A stretch of 64,000 nt of DNA from Rhodovulum adriaticum (GCF_004345735.1 NZ_SLXL01000005.1:62001-126000), one strand, 5' to 3'; positions 49,916-59,470 are shown, counted from the first letter of the stretch. Numbers and translations are program-made. Notes: a model not told the origin generated them from the sequence alone.

Positions 49916-50932
49916 ATGCACGATATCCTTCGCGGCAGCCAGGGGCTGGACCACCCGGCAGCGCTGGACGACCTGGCCCAGGATCCGGCCCCGCTGATCG
50001 TGCTGTCGGGCGAAGAGGCCACCCTGGTCGCCTTTGCCGCCGGGTGGCATCGCGGCGGCGGATGCACGGGACGCCTGCCGGGCCTGCGGCTGACACGGCT
50101 GGACGCCCTGCGCGATCAGCACCGGGCCGAGCGGTATGCCGCGCGCACGCTGGCCGGGGCGCAGGGTATCCTTGTGCGTCCGGCGCAGGATCAGGCCGGG
50201 CTGGACCCCGTGCTGAACCGCATCGCGGCACTGGCCCGCGACACCGGCATCGCCTTGGCCATCCTGCCCGCTGGCGGGGCGCCCGATCCGCGCTCCAGCC
50301 TGCCGCTTTCCACCCTGAGCCGCCTGGCCGCGCTGTGCGACAGCGGCGGCGCGGTCGCCGCACAGGCGGCGCTGGCGCAACTGGCACTGGCGGCGGGGCT
50401 GTATGCCGGACCGGTCGCAGGCCCCAAGCTGTTGCCCCCGGTCGGCACCTGGACGCCCGAACATGGCCCTGGCTGCCCGCTGGCCGGGTTGGAACCGGAT
50501 ACCACCCGCCCACGCGTCGCGCTGTGCTTTGACCGGGCCGATCTGGCCGGGGCGGATATTGCCCCGATCGCAGCGCTGACCCATGCCCTGCGCGATCGCG
50601 GCTGCGCGGTCACCGCACTGTTCAGGGCCGACACGCAGGCCGACAGCGCATGGATGGCGCGGCAACTGACGGCGCTGGCCCCCGCGGCGATCCTGAGCAC
50701 ACGGCCCGGCGCCCCCGTTGCGGACAGCCCCGCGCCGGTGCTGGTGGCCGCCCTGCTGGAGGCCGACAAACCCGCTGCAACGCTGGCCCCGACACCCGAT
50801 TTCGCCGGGATCGCAGCCATCCGCAGCGCCGGTGCACGCGACCCGCACCTGCAATTCACACCCCGCCGGTATGACATCTGCCCCGACCGTATCGCGGCCA
50901 TCGCGAACCGGGTGATCGGGCGGATCGGCTGA
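49916..50932 (+). CDS. CobN-like N-terminal fragment (338 residues)
   Basis: A protein resembling only the first quarter of cobaltochelatase subunit CobN (about 1200-1270 residues in full). The start MHDILRGSQGLDHP, LIVLSGEE, ERYAARTLAGAQGILVRPAQ, IALAILPAGGAPDPRSSLPL and RPRVALCFDRADLAGADIAP follow the order of the N-terminal domain of CobN, then the protein ends with a unique tail (FTPRRYDICPDRIAAIANRV). The chelatase core, with the metal and porphyrin-binding regions, is missing and no frame continues it. It may be a relic of a deleted cobN, or a stand-alone domain with a new role; position between cobZ and cobH suits either. A full cobN must lie elsewhere for aerobic cobalt insertion. Confidence 0.65.
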   Translation: MHDILRGSQGLDHPAALDDLAQDPAPLIVLSGEEATLVAFAAGWHRGGGCTGRLPGLRLTRLDALRDQHRAERYAARTLAGAQGILVRPAQDQAGLDPVLNRIAALARDTGIALAILPAGGAPDPRSSLPLSTLSRLAALCDSGGAVAAQAALAQLALAAGLYAGPVAGPKLLPPVGTWTPEHGPGCPLAGLEPDTTRPRVALCFDRADLAGADIAPIAALTHALRDRGCAVTALFRADTQADSAWMARQLTALAPAAILSTRPGAPVADSPAPVLVAALLEADKPAATLAPTPDFAGIAAIRSAGARDPHLQFTPRRYDICPDRIAAIANRVIGRIG

Positions 50933-51038
50933 CCCCGGCGGCCCCCGGGGGCGTTTGAGGCTTGCCTCGCGCCGCCCTACATGGGATGTGGCCGGTCTGA
51001 CGCACCCCAGGCGGAGCACACCGGAACGAGGCCAGGCG

Positions 51039-51668
51039 ATGCCCCATGCTTATGAAAAAGACGGCGCGGCGATCTATGCGGAATCCTTCGCGATCATCCG
51101 GGCAGAGGCCGATCTGGCCCGGTTCGACGCGGACGAGGAACAGGTCGCGGTCCGCATGATCCACGCCGCGGGCATGGTGGACCTTGCCCCGCATATCCAC
51201 TTCTCCCCTGGTTTCGTGACGGCCGCGCGCACCGCGCTGGAGGACGGCGCGCCGATCCTGTGCGACGCGCGCATGGTGTCCGAGGGCGTGACCCGCGCCC
51301 GCCTGCCCGCCGACAATCAGGTGATCTGCACCCTGTGGGCCGAGGGGATCGCCGAAAAGGCCGCCGCAATGGGCAACACGCGATCCGCCGCCGCGCTGGA
51401 ACTATGGCGCCCGCACCTGGCCGGGGCGGTCGTCGCCATTGGCAACGCACCCACCGCCCTGTTCCACCTGCTGAACATGCTGGAAGACCCCGATTGCCCG
51501 CGCCCCGCCGCGATCATCGGCTGCCCGGTCGGCTTTGTCGGGGCGGCGGAATCCAAGGCCGCGCTGTGGGCCGAACAACCCGTGCCCTGCGGCATCATCG
51601 AGGGGCGGCTGGGCGGTAGCGCGATCACGGTTGCCGCCATCAACGCCATCGCGAGCCGCAAGGAATGA
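51039..51668 (+). CDS. cobH: Precorrin-8X methylmutase
   Basis: A 209-residue mutase that moves the C-11 methyl of precorrin-8X to C-12, giving hydrogenobyrinic acid. RMIHAAGMVDLAPHI near 40-54 carries the catalytic His; ALEDGAPILCDARMVSEGVTR, GNAPTALFHLLNML and VGFVGAAESKAAL are family motifs. The ATG at 51039 has CCAGGCG upstream; it begins MPHAYEKDGAAIYAESF as in relatives. It overlaps cobI by 4 bp. Confidence 0.96.
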   Translation: MPHAYEKDGAAIYAESFAIIRAEADLARFDADEEQVAVRMIHAAGMVDLAPHIHFSPGFVTAARTALEDGAPILCDARMVSEGVTRARLPADNQVICTLWAEGIAEKAAAMGNTRSAAALELWRPHLAGAVVAIGNAPTALFHLLNMLEDPDCPRPAAIIGCPVGFVGAAESKAALWAEQPVPCGIIEGRLGGSAITVAAINAIASRKE

Positions 51669-52393
51669 CCACGGGCACCGTATACGGCCTGGGGCTTGGC
51701 CCCGGCGCAGCCGATCTGATGAGCGTGCGCGCCGACCGCCTGCTGCGCGCGGCCACCCATGTCGCCTATTTCCGCAAGGCGGGGCGCGCCGGACAGGCCC
51801 GCCAGATCGTTCAGGGGCTGATCCCCGAGGGGGCCGTCGAATTCCCGATGGAATACCCCGTCACCACTGAAATCCCGCTGGACGACCCGCGCTATAACCA
51901 GATCATGTCCGCCTTTTACGCCGACTGCACCGCGCATCTGCAGGCGCTGGCCCAGGGCGGCGCGGATGTGGTGGTGTTGTGCGAGGGCGATCCGTTCTTC
52001 TACGGCTCGTTCATGCATCTTTACACCCGGCTCAACGGCGTCGTCCCGGTCGAGATCGTGCCCGGCATCACCGGCATGTCGGCCGCCTGGACGGCCAGCG
52101 GCGCGCCGATCACCTGGGGCGACGACATCCTGACCGTGCTGCCCGGCACCCTGCCCGAGGATACCTTGGTCGAGGGCATAACGGGCGCGGATGCCCTGGT
52201 CGTGATGAAGATGGGCCGCCACCTGCCCAAGCTGCGCCGCGCGCTGGACCGCGCCGGGCGCTTGGCCGAGGCCTGGCTGGTCGAATACGCCGCCATGCCG
52301 AACCAGCGCGTAACGCGGCTGACCGAATACGCGGGCGAAACGGCGCCCTATTTCTCGATCCTTTTGCTGCACGGGCGGGGGCGGCGGCCATGA
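51665..52393 (+). CDS. cobI: Precorrin-2 C20-methyltransferase
   Basis: A 242-residue cobalamin-type SAM methyltransferase. VYGLGLGPGAADLMSVRADRLL near 5-26, VVVLCEGDPFFYGSFMHLYTRL near 100-121 and IVPGITGMSAAWTASG are the CobI/CbiL motifs. It adds the C-20 methyl to precorrin-2. Start overlaps cobH and stop overlaps cobJ (ATGA both times). Confidence 0.96.
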   Translation: MTTGTVYGLGLGPGAADLMSVRADRLLRAATHVAYFRKAGRAGQARQIVQGLIPEGAVEFPMEYPVTTEIPLDDPRYNQIMSAFYADCTAHLQALAQGGADVVVLCEGDPFFYGSFMHLYTRLNGVVPVEIVPGITGMSAAWTASGAPITWGDDILTVLPGTLPEDTLVEGITGADALVVMKMGRHLPKLRRALDRAGRLAEAWLVEYAAMPNQRVTRLTEYAGETAPYFSILLLHGRGRRP

Positions 52394-53142
52394 GCGGCTG
52401 GGTCGTCATCGCCGGGCTGGGCCCCGGATCGGACGCGCTGGTCACGCCAGAGGTGACGGTCGCGCTGGCGCAGGCAACCGACGTGGTGGGCTATGTCCCC
52501 TATGTGGCCCGCGTCGCCCCGCGCGCAGGGCTGGTGCTGCATGCCTCTGACAACCGGGTGGAACTGGACCGCGCGCGCCATGCGCTGGAAATGGCCGCAG
52601 CGGGGCGGCGCGTGGTCGTCGTATCCTCGGGCGATCCGGGGGTGTTCGCCATGGCCTCGGCCGTGTTCGAGGCGGTAGAGGCCGGGCCAGACGCATGGCG
52701 CGACCTGGACATCCGCGTCCTGCCCGGCATCACCGCGATGCTGGCCGCCGCCGCGCGCGCGGGCGCACCCCTGGGGCACGATTTCTGCGCGATCAACCTG
52801 TCCGACAACCTGAAACCCTGGACGCTGATCGAAAAACGCCTGCGCCTGGCGGTTGAGGCCGATTTCGCCATGGCCTTTTACAACCCGCGATCCAAGGCCC
52901 GGCCCGAGGGGTTCGCCCGCGCACTGGACGTTCTGCGCGCGGCCTGTGGCGATGCCCGCCCGGTGATCTTTGCCCGTGCGGTATCCACCCCCGAAGAGGC
53001 GATCCGCACCGTCCCCCTGACCGAGGCCACCCCCGAGATGGCCGATATGCGCACCGTGGTCATCGTGGGTTCTTCCCTGACGCGGATCATCGCGCGAAAC
53101 GGGGCGCCCATCGTCTATACCCCGAGGTTCACCCCGGAATGA
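52390..53142 (+). CDS. cobJ: Precorrin-3B C17-methyltransferase
   Basis: A 250-residue methyltransferase: WVVIAGLGPGSDALVTPEV near 4-22, VVVVSSGDPGVFAMASAVFE near 78-97, VLPGITAMLAAAARAGAPLGHD and FAMAFYNPRSKAR with VSTPEEAIR, all CobJ features. It performs the methylation that accompanies ring contraction after CobZ/CobG. Its last 28 bp overlap the convergent cobK gene. Confidence 0.96.
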   Translation: MSGWVVIAGLGPGSDALVTPEVTVALAQATDVVGYVPYVARVAPRAGLVLHASDNRVELDRARHALEMAAAGRRVVVVSSGDPGVFAMASAVFEAVEAGPDAWRDLDIRVLPGITAMLAAAARAGAPLGHDFCAINLSDNLKPWTLIEKRLRLAVEADFAMAFYNPRSKARPEGFARALDVLRAACGDARPVIFARAVSTPEEAIRTVPLTEATPEMADMRTVVIVGSSLTRIIARNGAPIVYTPRFTPE

Positions 53143-53870
53143 GCCAGCCAGTCCAGAACCTGGTCCGGCGTTGCGCATTCGGGCCGCACGGGCAGGGCCG
53201 GCCGGTCGATCATCAGCACCGGCAGGTTCAGGGCGCGCGCCGCGTCGATCTTGGCCCGCGCGCCGGTGCCGCCTGCGTTCTTGGACACCACCAGGTCGAT
53301 TGCGTGCTCTTGCATCAGGGCGCGGTCGCCCGCCTGGGTGAATGGCCCGCGCGAGATCACGGCGACATGATCGGGCAAGGGCGGCGGCGCATCCGGCGCA
53401 TCCACCAGTCGCAACAGGTAGAAATGCTGCGGCTGGGCGGCAAAGGCATCCAGATGCATCCGCCCCACGGCCAGCATAACCCGGCGCGCGGGACCGGCCA
53501 GCGCGTCTACCGCGGCAGGGATGTCGGCCACACGCTGCCAGCGGTCGTCGGGCTGTTCGTCCCATGCCGGGCGGGTCAGGGCGATCAGCGGCACACCCTC
53601 GGCGGCGCAGGCGTCAGCGGCGTTCCGGCTCATCTGCGCGGCAAAGGGATGGGTGGCATCGACCACATGCGTTACCGCATTATCGCGCAGCCAGGCACGC
53701 AGGCCCGCGACACCACCAAACCCGCCACTGCGCGTGGGGATCGGCTGGGGTTTGGGCCGGTCCACCCGGCCCGCATAGGACAGCACCGCCGGGATATCGC
53801 GCCCGGCCACAACGCGGGCCAGCGCGCTGGCCTCGGTCGTGCCGCCAAGGATCAAGAGGTTGGGTCGCAT
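53115..53870 (-). CDS. cobK: Precorrin-6A reductase
   Basis: A 251-residue NADPH-dependent reductase. NLLILGGTTEASALARVVAG near 4-23, THVVDATHPFAAQMSRNA, RRVMLAVGRMHLDAF and VVSKNAGGTGARAKIDAA are CobK/CbiJ signatures. It is the only minus-strand gene within the main cob block. Its ATG and the cobL ATG overlap by two bases in the sequence CATG, so the two genes start head to head with no gap, and its 3' end overlaps cobJ. Confidence 0.95.
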   Translation of the reverse strand: MRPNLLILGGTTEASALARVVAGRDIPAVLSYAGRVDRPKPQPIPTRSGGFGGVAGLRAWLRDNAVTHVVDATHPFAAQMSRNAADACAAEGVPLIALTRPAWDEQPDDRWQRVADIPAAVDALAGPARRVMLAVGRMHLDAFAAQPQHFYLLRLVDAPDAPPPLPDHVAVISRGPFTQAGDRALMQEHAIDLVVSKNAGGTGARAKIDAARALNLPVLMIDRPALPVRPECATPDQVLDWLAHSGVNLGV

Positions 53871-55068
53871 GGCTAAGGCTCCTTGGCTGACCATCGTTGG
53901 GTTGGGCGAAGATGGCCCGGACGGCCTGCCGCCCGCAAGCCGCGCCGCGCTGGACGCCGCCGAAATCGTGATGGGCCCGCCCCGGCACCTGGCCCTGCTG
54001 CCCGATCTGGGGGCCGAGCGGGTGGAATGGCCCGCACCCTTTGCCGATGGCCTGCCGCTGCTGCATGGAATGCGCGGGCGGCGGGTCGTCGTGCTGGCCT
54101 CGGGCGATCCGTTCTGGTTCGGCGCGGGCAGCGTGATCGCGCGAGAATTCGACCCGGGCGAGTGGCGCGCCCTGCCCGGCCCGTCCACCTTTTCGCTGGC
54201 CGCCGCCCGGCTGGGCTGGCCGTTGGAGGTCACGCTATGCCTGGGCCTGCACGCCGCGCCCCTGGCCCGGCTGCGCCCGCACCTGGCACGCGGCGCGCGT
54301 GCGCTGGTGCTGGTGCGCGACGGCGCGGCGGTGCACGATCTGGCCCGCTGGCTGTGCGGGCAGGGGTTTGGCGCCAGCACCCTGTGGGTGATGCAGGCGC
54401 TTGGCGGCCCGCGCGAACATGTGCGCCGCGCCACCGCCGACACCCTGGATTTCGACGATATCGCCCACCCGGTCTGCGTCGGGCTGGATTGCGCCGGCAA
54501 CGGCGCCACGATCCCGGCGGCCAGCGGCTGGCCTGACGAGGTGTTCGCCCATGACGGCCAGATCACCAAGCGCCCGGTGCGCGCGCTGACCCTGTCGGCC
54601 CTGGCCCCGCATCCGGGTGAACAGCTGTGGGATATCGGCGGCGGGTCGGGTTCTATCGCGATCGAATGGCTGGCCTGCCACCCGTCGCTGTCCGCCACCA
54701 GCATAGAGGCCGACCCCGACCGCGCCGCCCGCATCCGCGCCAATGCGGATGCCCTGGGGGCCGACCGCCTGCGCGTGGTGCAGGGCTGCGCGCCGGACGC
54801 GCTAGCGGATCTTGCCCCGCCCGATACGGTGTTCATCGGCGGGGGGCTGTCGCAGGCGTTGCTGACCGATCTGTGGGCGCGGCTGACCCCCGGCGTGCGG
54901 ATCGTGGCCAACGCCGTCACGCTGGAATCCGAGGCACTGCTGACCACATGGCAAGCCGATCACGGCGGCGATTTGCTGCGGCTGGAGTTGTCCCACGCGC
55001 AACCGCTGGGGGGCAAGCGCGGCTGGCGCGCGGCCTACCCCATCGTGCAATGGAGCGTGACACGATGA
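53869..55068 (+). CDS. cobL: Precorrin-6Y C5,15-methyltransferase (decarboxylating)
   Basis: A 399-residue fusion of CbiE-like (residues 1-205) and CbiT-like (215-399) domains that methylates C-5 and C-15 and decarboxylates precorrin-6B. N-terminal [34 protein letters not shown] and [16 protein letters not shown]-terminal [18 protein letters not shown] (SAM motif) and [12 protein letters not shown]. Stop overlaps cobE. Confidence 0.96.
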   Translation: MAKAPWLTIVGLGEDGPDGLPPASRAALDAAEIVMGPPRHLALLPDLGAERVEWPAPFADGLPLLHGMRGRRVVVLASGDPFWFGAGSVIAREFDPGEWRALPGPSTFSLAAARLGWPLEVTLCLGLHAAPLARLRPHLARGARALVLVRDGAAVHDLARWLCGQGFGASTLWVMQALGGPREHVRRATADTLDFDDIAHPVCVGLDCAGNGATIPAASGWPDEVFAHDGQITKRPVRALTLSALAPHPGEQLWDIGGGSGSIAIEWLACHPSLSATSIEADPDRAARIRANADALGADRLRVVQGCAPDALADLAPPDTVFIGGGLSQALLTDLWARLTPGVRIVANAVTLESEALLTTWQADHGGDLLRLELSHAQPLGGKRGWRAAYPIVQWSVTR

Positions 55069-55433
55069 GGGTAGCAGGCTTCGGCTTTCGACAGGCCGCG
55101 ACGGTGGACAGCCTGACCGATGCGCTGGCGCAGGCCGGGGGCGCCGTGGGGCTGGCCGCGCTGGCCGCGCCCGCGGACAAGGCCGCCGCGCAATGCCTGG
55201 CGGGTCTTGCCGCGCGGCTGGGCCTGCCGATCCAACCCGTGCCCGCCGACCGGCTACGCGCGATCGACACCCCGACGCAGGCCGCCCGCGTACTGGCCGC
55301 GCGCGGCACCGGATCGGTGGCAGAGGCCGCCGCGCTGTCCGCTGCCGGGCCCGGCGCGCGACTGCTGAGTTCCCGCCAGATTTCCACCGACCGGATGGCC
55401 AGTTGCGCCATCGCAACCGGAGACACGCCATGA
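55065..55433 (+). CDS. cobE: CobE/CbiG C-terminal-like cobalamin biosynthesis protein
   Basis: A 122-residue CobE protein: [19 protein letters not shown] near 3-21, [30 protein letters not shown] and [11 protein letters not shown] follow the CbiG C-terminal domain, whose anaerobic relatives open the precorrin lactone. Its exact role in the aerobic path is unsettled. ATGA overlaps on both sides show tight coupling. Confidence 0.92.
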   Translation: MRVAGFGFRQAATVDSLTDALAQAGGAVGLAALAAPADKAAAQCLAGLAARLGLPIQPVPADRLRAIDTPTQAARVLAARGTGSVAEAAALSAAGPGARLLSSRQISTDRMASCAIATGDTP

Positions 55434-56209
55434 CCGTTCATTTCATCGGCGCCGGCCCCGGCGCCCCCGACCTGCTGACCCTGCGCGGGCGCGACCTGAT
55501 CGCGACCTGCCCGGTCTGCCTGTATGCCGGGTCGCTGGTGCCAGAGGCAATCTTGGACCATTGCCCCCCCGGCGCGCGGATCGTGAACACCGCGCCCCTG
55601 GACCTGGACGCCATCGTCGCCGAGTGCCGCGCCGCCCATGACGCAGGTCACGACGTGGCGCGGCTGCATTCGGGCGATCTGTCGGTCTGGTCGGCGATGG
55701 GCGAACAACTGCGCCGCCTGCGGGCCGAGGGCATCCCGGTCAGCGTCACGCCCGGCGTGCCCTCCTTTGCCGCGGCGGCGGCCGCATTGGGCACGGAACT
55801 GACCCTGCCGGGACTGGCGCAATCGGTGGTGCTGACCCGCACGCCGGGGCGGGCGTCATCGATGCCAGAGGGCGAAAGCCTGGCCAATTTCGCCGCCACC
55901 GGCGCGACGCTGGCCATTCACCTGTCGATCCACAACCTAGGCACCGTGGTCGCCGACCTGACACCGCATTACGGCGCCGATTGCCCGGTCGCCATCGTCT
56001 ATCGCGCCAGTTGGCCGGAACAGCAGATCCTGCGCGGCACGCTGGCCACCATCCAGAATGCGATGCCCGACGATATCGAACGCACGGCGCTGATTCTGGT
56101 CGGCCCGGCCCTGGGGGGCGAGGGGTTCGACGAAAGCTGCCTGTACGCGCCCGATTACGACCGGCGTTTCCGCCCGCAACGGGCAACCGGAGGGCACGAT
56201 GGGGACTAG
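55430..56209 (+). CDS. cobM: Precorrin-4 C11-methyltransferase
   Basis: A 259-residue SAM methyltransferase: [20 protein letters not shown] near 3-22, [33 protein letters not shown] near 83, [16 protein letters not shown] and [11 protein letters not shown] are CobM/CbiF motifs. It methylates C-11 of precorrin-4. The stop lies 11 bp inside cobB. Confidence 0.96.
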   Translation: MTVHFIGAGPGAPDLLTLRGRDLIATCPVCLYAGSLVPEAILDHCPPGARIVNTAPLDLDAIVAECRAAHDAGHDVARLHSGDLSVWSAMGEQLRRLRAEGIPVSVTPGVPSFAAAAAALGTELTLPGLAQSVVLTRTPGRASSMPEGESLANFAATGATLAIHLSIHNLGTVVADLTPHYGADCPVAIVYRASWPEQQILRGTLATIQNAMPDDIERTALILVGPALGGEGFDESCLYAPDYDRRFRPQRATGGHDGD

Positions 56210-57515
56210 CCCGCCCGGCCTGGTGATCGCCGCCCCCGCCTCGGGCAGCGGCAAGACGACCCTGATGCTGGGCCTGCTGCGCGCCCTGCGCGAGGCCGGG
56301 TTGCGGGTGCAACCGTTCAAGAACGGCCCCGATTACATCGACCCGGCCTTTCACCGGATCGCTGCGGGGCGGGCGTCCTACAACCTGGACCTTTGGGCGA
56401 TGGGCGGGGGGCTGTTGCAGGCCATCGCCGCGCAGGCGGGGGACGCGGACATCGTGATCGCCGAGGGGGCGATGGGTCTGTATGACGGCACGCTGACGCC
56501 GGGCGTGTCGGGACGCGGGTCCAGCGCGGAACTGGCGCGCGCCTTTGGCTGGCCGGTGGTGCTGGTGCTGGATGTGGGCGGGCAGGCGCAATCGGCGGCG
56601 GCCACGGCCCTGGGCTTTGCCCGCCATCCCGACGCGCCGCCGCTGGCCGGCGTGATCCTGAACCGGCTGGGCGGGGCACGCCACGCCGACATGATCCGCG
56701 CGGAAATGGACCGATTGGGCATCGCCGTTCTGGGCGCCCTGCCCCGCCGACCGGAAATCACCCTGCCCGAACGCCACCTGGGGCTGGTGCAGGCGCAGGA
56801 ACATGCCGATGCCGAGGGCGCGATTGCGCAACTGGCCGCGCTGATGCGCGACCATGTCGATCTGGACGCCCTGCGCGCCGCGGCCCGCACCGCCCCCACA
56901 GCTACCGCCGCGGACTGGCCGCGCCCGCCCGCGCAGCGGATCGCACTGGCCCGGGACGCGGCGTTTTCCTTTACGTACCCGCACCTTCTGGAGGGCTGGC
57001 GCCGCGCGGGGGCGGAAATTCTGCCGTTTTCACCCCTGGCCGATCAGGCGCCCGATCCCTCTGCCGATCTGGTCTGGCTGCCCGGCGGTTATCCGGAACT
57101 GCATGCCGGCCGACTGGCGGCGGCAGGCACCTTTCTGGACGGTCTGCGCCGCCATGCCGAAACGCGCCCGGTGCATGGCGAATGCGGCGGCTACATGGTG
57201 CTGGGGCAGGCGCTGGTCGATGGGGACGGGCAGCGCCACGCGATGGCGGGTCTGCTGGGCCTTGTGACCAGCTATGAACACCGCCGGTTGCACCTGGGCT
57301 ATCGCCGCGCCACGCTGGCCGCAGACATGCCCGGCGCCGCGCAAGGGGCGGTGTTGAACGGGCACGAATTCCATTATTCCACCATACTGGAACAGCCCGA
57401 TCCGCCGCTGGCCCACGTCACCGATGCAAACGGGCGCGCCGTGCCCGAAACCGGGTCGGTCCGGGGGCGGGTCACGGGCTCTTTCTTTCACCTCATCGCA
57501 GAGGCTGCCGCATGA
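56199..57515 (+). CDS. cobB: Hydrogenobyrinic acid a,c-diamide synthase
   Basis: A 438-residue amidotransferase. N-terminal ATPase: [20 protein letters not shown] near 8-27 and [16 protein letters not shown] near 37-52; GATase domain with [13 protein letters not shown] (catalytic Cys near 328) and [10 protein letters not shown] (His near 390). It amidates the a and c side chains with glutamine. The start at 56199 overlaps cobM; no other in-frame Met fits the P-loop. Confidence 0.96.
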   Translation: MGTSPPGLVIAAPASGSGKTTLMLGLLRALREAGLRVQPFKNGPDYIDPAFHRIAAGRASYNLDLWAMGGGLLQAIAAQAGDADIVIAEGAMGLYDGTLTPGVSGRGSSAELARAFGWPVVLVLDVGGQAQSAAATALGFARHPDAPPLAGVILNRLGGARHADMIRAEMDRLGIAVLGALPRRPEITLPERHLGLVQAQEHADAEGAIAQLAALMRDHVDLDALRAAARTAPTATAADWPRPPAQRIALARDAAFSFTYPHLLEGWRRAGAEILPFSPLADQAPDPSADLVWLPGGYPELHAGRLAAAGTFLDGLRRHAETRPVHGECGGYMVLGQALVDGDGQRHAMAGLLGLVTSYEHRRLHLGYRRATLAADMPGAAQGAVLNGHEFHYSTILEQPDPPLAHVTDANGRAVPETGSVRGRVTGSFFHLIAEAAA

Positions 57516-58243
57516 CAGGTTTCGTCAGTTTCGTCAGTTCCGGGCCGGGCGATCCCGAGCTTTTGACCCTCAAGGCCGTGGATCGCCTGAAACGCGCCGA
57601 CGCGGTGCTTTTCGACGATCTGTCCTCGGGGCCGATCCTGACCCATGCGCGGGCCGGGGCCGACCTTGTGGGGGTGGGCAAGCGGGCGGGCCGGGCCTCG
57701 CCCCGGCAGGACCATGTCAGCCGGTTGCTGGTGGATTACGCCGCCACCGGACAGCGCGTGGTGCGGCTGAAATCGGGCGATGCGGGGCTGTTCGGCCGCC
57801 TGGAAGAGGAAATCACCGCGCTGGAAGCCGCCGGCATCGGCTATGAAATCGTGCCCGGCGTCACCTCGGCCTGTGCGGCGGCGGCGGTGGCGGGCCTGCC
57901 GCTGACCCGGCGGCTGACCGCGCGGCGGGTGCAGTTCGTCACCGGCCATGACGTAACCGGCCAGTTGCCCCGCGATATCGACCTGGCGGCCCTGGCCGAT
58001 CCGCATGCGACCACGGTGGTCTATATGGGGCGGCGCACCTTTCCCGACCTGGCCCGCGCGCTGATGGAGCGCGGCCTGCCCGGCGACACCCCCGCCCTGC
58101 TGGCCGAGGGCGTGACGACAGAGGCCCAGACCCTGACCCGCAGTACCGTGGCGGGGCTGGCGGCGGGCGCGCTGGATACCGGATCGCCCGCGCCCGCGCT
58201 TATCCTTTACGGCCCCCTGGTAGGGGAGGCGGGCGATGGATGA
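57512..58243 (+). CDS. cobA: Uroporphyrinogen-III C-methyltransferase
   Basis: A 243-residue SUMT, which methylates uroporphyrinogen III to precorrin-2, the branch point into B12. SSGPGDPELLTLKAVDRL near 9-26, VVRLKSGDAGLFGRLEEEI near 83 (SUMT usually RLKGGDPFxFGRG), YEIVPGVTSACAAAA and TVVYMGRRT. The box near 83 departs from the SUMT consensus (SGDAGLF) but other motifs hold; with all other cob methyltransferases assigned, cobA is the remaining call. It overlaps cobB and cobF. Confidence 0.88.
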   Translation: MTGFVSFVSSGPGDPELLTLKAVDRLKRADAVLFDDLSSGPILTHARAGADLVGVGKRAGRASPRQDHVSRLLVDYAATGQRVVRLKSGDAGLFGRLEEEITALEAAGIGYEIVPGVTSACAAAAVAGLPLTRRLTARRVQFVTGHDVTGQLPRDIDLAALADPHATTVVYMGRRTFPDLARALMERGLPGDTPALLAEGVTTEAQTLTRSTVAGLAAGALDTGSPAPALILYGPLVGEAGDG

Positions 58244-58982
58244 ACTGCTGCTGATCGGTATCGGCACCGGCAACCCCGACCACCTGACGCTACAGGGCGT
58301 GGCGGCGATCCGGTCCGCCGATGTGATCCTGATCCCGCGCAAGGGCGCGGACAAGGCCGACCTGGCCGATCTGCGGCGCGAAATCTGCGCCGGCATTCTG
58401 GGGGACGACACCGCCCGTATCGTGGAATTCGATCTGCCCCGCCGCGCGTCCGAGGGCGATTACCTTGCCAATGTCGAGGATTGGCACGACGCCATCGCGC
58501 AGGCCTGGACCCGGGCCATTGCCGCCACCCCCGGCCCCGCACCGCGCAAGGTGGCGCTGCTGATCTGGGGCGACCCGTCGCTGTATGACAGTTCCCTGCG
58601 CATCGCCGGGCGGCTGTCGCCCGCGCCGCAGATCACCGTCCTGCCCGGCATCACCGCATTGCAGGCCCTGTGTGCCGCCCACCGCATGCCCCTGAACCGG
58701 GTCGGAGCCCCCTTTCTGGTGACCACCGGGCGGCGGCTGCGGGAAAACGGCTGGCCTGCGGATGCGGATACGGTTGCCGTGATGCTGGACGGCAGTTGTG
58801 CCTTTACCACGCTGGACCCGGCCGGGCTGTCGATCTGGTGGGGCGCCTATCTGGGCATGCCGAACGAGCTGACCCTGTCCGGCCCGCTGGCCGACACCGC
58901 CCCCCGGATACAGGCGCTGCGGGACGAGGCCCGCGCGCGCCATGGCTGGATCATGGACATCTATCTGCTGCGCCGGGGCTGA
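58236..58982 (+). CDS. cobF: Precorrin-6A synthase (deacetylating)
   Basis: A 248-residue methyltransferase specific to the aerobic pathway: LLLIGIGTGNPDHLTLQGV near 4-22, VILIPRKGADKADLADLRRE, VALLIWGDPSLYDSSLRI near 108 and VLPGITALQALCAAH. It methylates C-1 and releases the C-20 fragment as acetate. It is the last gene before a 612-bp gap that contains a minus-strand riboswitch. Confidence 0.96.
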   Translation: MDELLLIGIGTGNPDHLTLQGVAAIRSADVILIPRKGADKADLADLRREICAGILGDDTARIVEFDLPRRASEGDYLANVEDWHDAIAQAWTRAIAATPGPAPRKVALLIWGDPSLYDSSLRIAGRLSPAPQITVLPGITALQALCAAHRMPLNRVGAPFLVTTGRRLRENGWPADADTVAVMLDGSCAFTTLDPAGLSIWWGAYLGMPNELTLSGPLADTAPRIQALRDEARARHGWIMDIYLLRRG

Positions 58983-59142
58983 TGGCCCCGTCCGCCGCAG
59001 CCTTGGCCGGATCGTTTTCGCCACTGGCCGGCGGCGTGCGCCGGGGCGGTTCTGCGCGCGGGTCCAGATCGGGGCGCGGCCCCAGGCCCGGCACCAGCGT
59101 CAGCGCCAGTGCGGCGGTCATCATATTGCCGTGAAACAACAT
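58951..59142 (-). CDS. Possible 63-residue protein downstream of the B12 riboswitch
   Basis: A short frame beginning MLFHGNMMTAALALTLVPG, that is, a hydrophobic start that could be a signal or single membrane helix, followed by a Pro/Arg/Asp-rich tail with no recognised domain. GGAACCGAAAG precedes the ATG. It is the first frame after the minus-strand B12 riboswitch, 146 bases away, and its last 32 bases overlap the end of cobF on the other strand. It does not resemble CbtB, the small cobalt-transport protein often found after such riboswitches (no His-rich end). It may be a real small protein, a remnant, or not translated. Confidence 0.35.
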   Translation of the reverse strand: MLFHGNMMTAALALTLVPGLGPRPDLDPRAEPPRRTPPASGENDPAKAAADGAISPGAADRCP

Positions 59143-59288
59143 CTTTCGGTTCCTTTCATCGGTGGCGGCAAAAGGGCCGCACGCAGAAAGGACGAAGGGG
59201 GATCGAAGGCACGAACAGGCCACGCAGGCCGATCCGGGCCAGACGCGCACCCCGGCGTCCGGTGGAGACCGCGCGGATTGCACGCGGG

Positions 59289-59470
59289 CGATTGGCAGGT
59301 CTCCTGGCTGGCGGGTCGTTGCCTGGCTGGCCTTCCCGGGGTGGTCCCAGTGGCATACCTCAGCCGTGCTACCGCTTACAGTTGCGGGGGCAGCCGCGGC
59401 GTTGCACCTGTCGGTGCGCACCGCGTTCCCTTTTCACCTCTGCCCGCCGGGCGCGCAGAGGAACCAATCG
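59289..59470 (-). promoter_or_regulatory. Cobalamin riboswitch 1 (minus strand)
   Basis: Read on the minus strand, a perfect P1 stem CGATTGG (59464-59470) / CCAATCG (59289-59295) encloses AAAAGGGAA, GGTGC...GCACC, CTGCCCCCGCAACTGT (the B12 box core) and CCAGGAGACCTGCC, the conserved landmarks of the AdoCbl riboswitch in order. The orientation is opposite to all flanking cob genes except cobK. It therefore cannot control cobQ to its right; it controls RNA running leftwards, over the 63-residue frame and antisense to cobF. Confidence 0.95.

Noticed and set aside
47729-51019. A 1096-codon minus-strand frame opposite cobZ, the CobN fragment and cobH
   Set aside because: Same codon-bias effect; low-complexity Gln/Arg/Gly composition, no ribosome site or motif.
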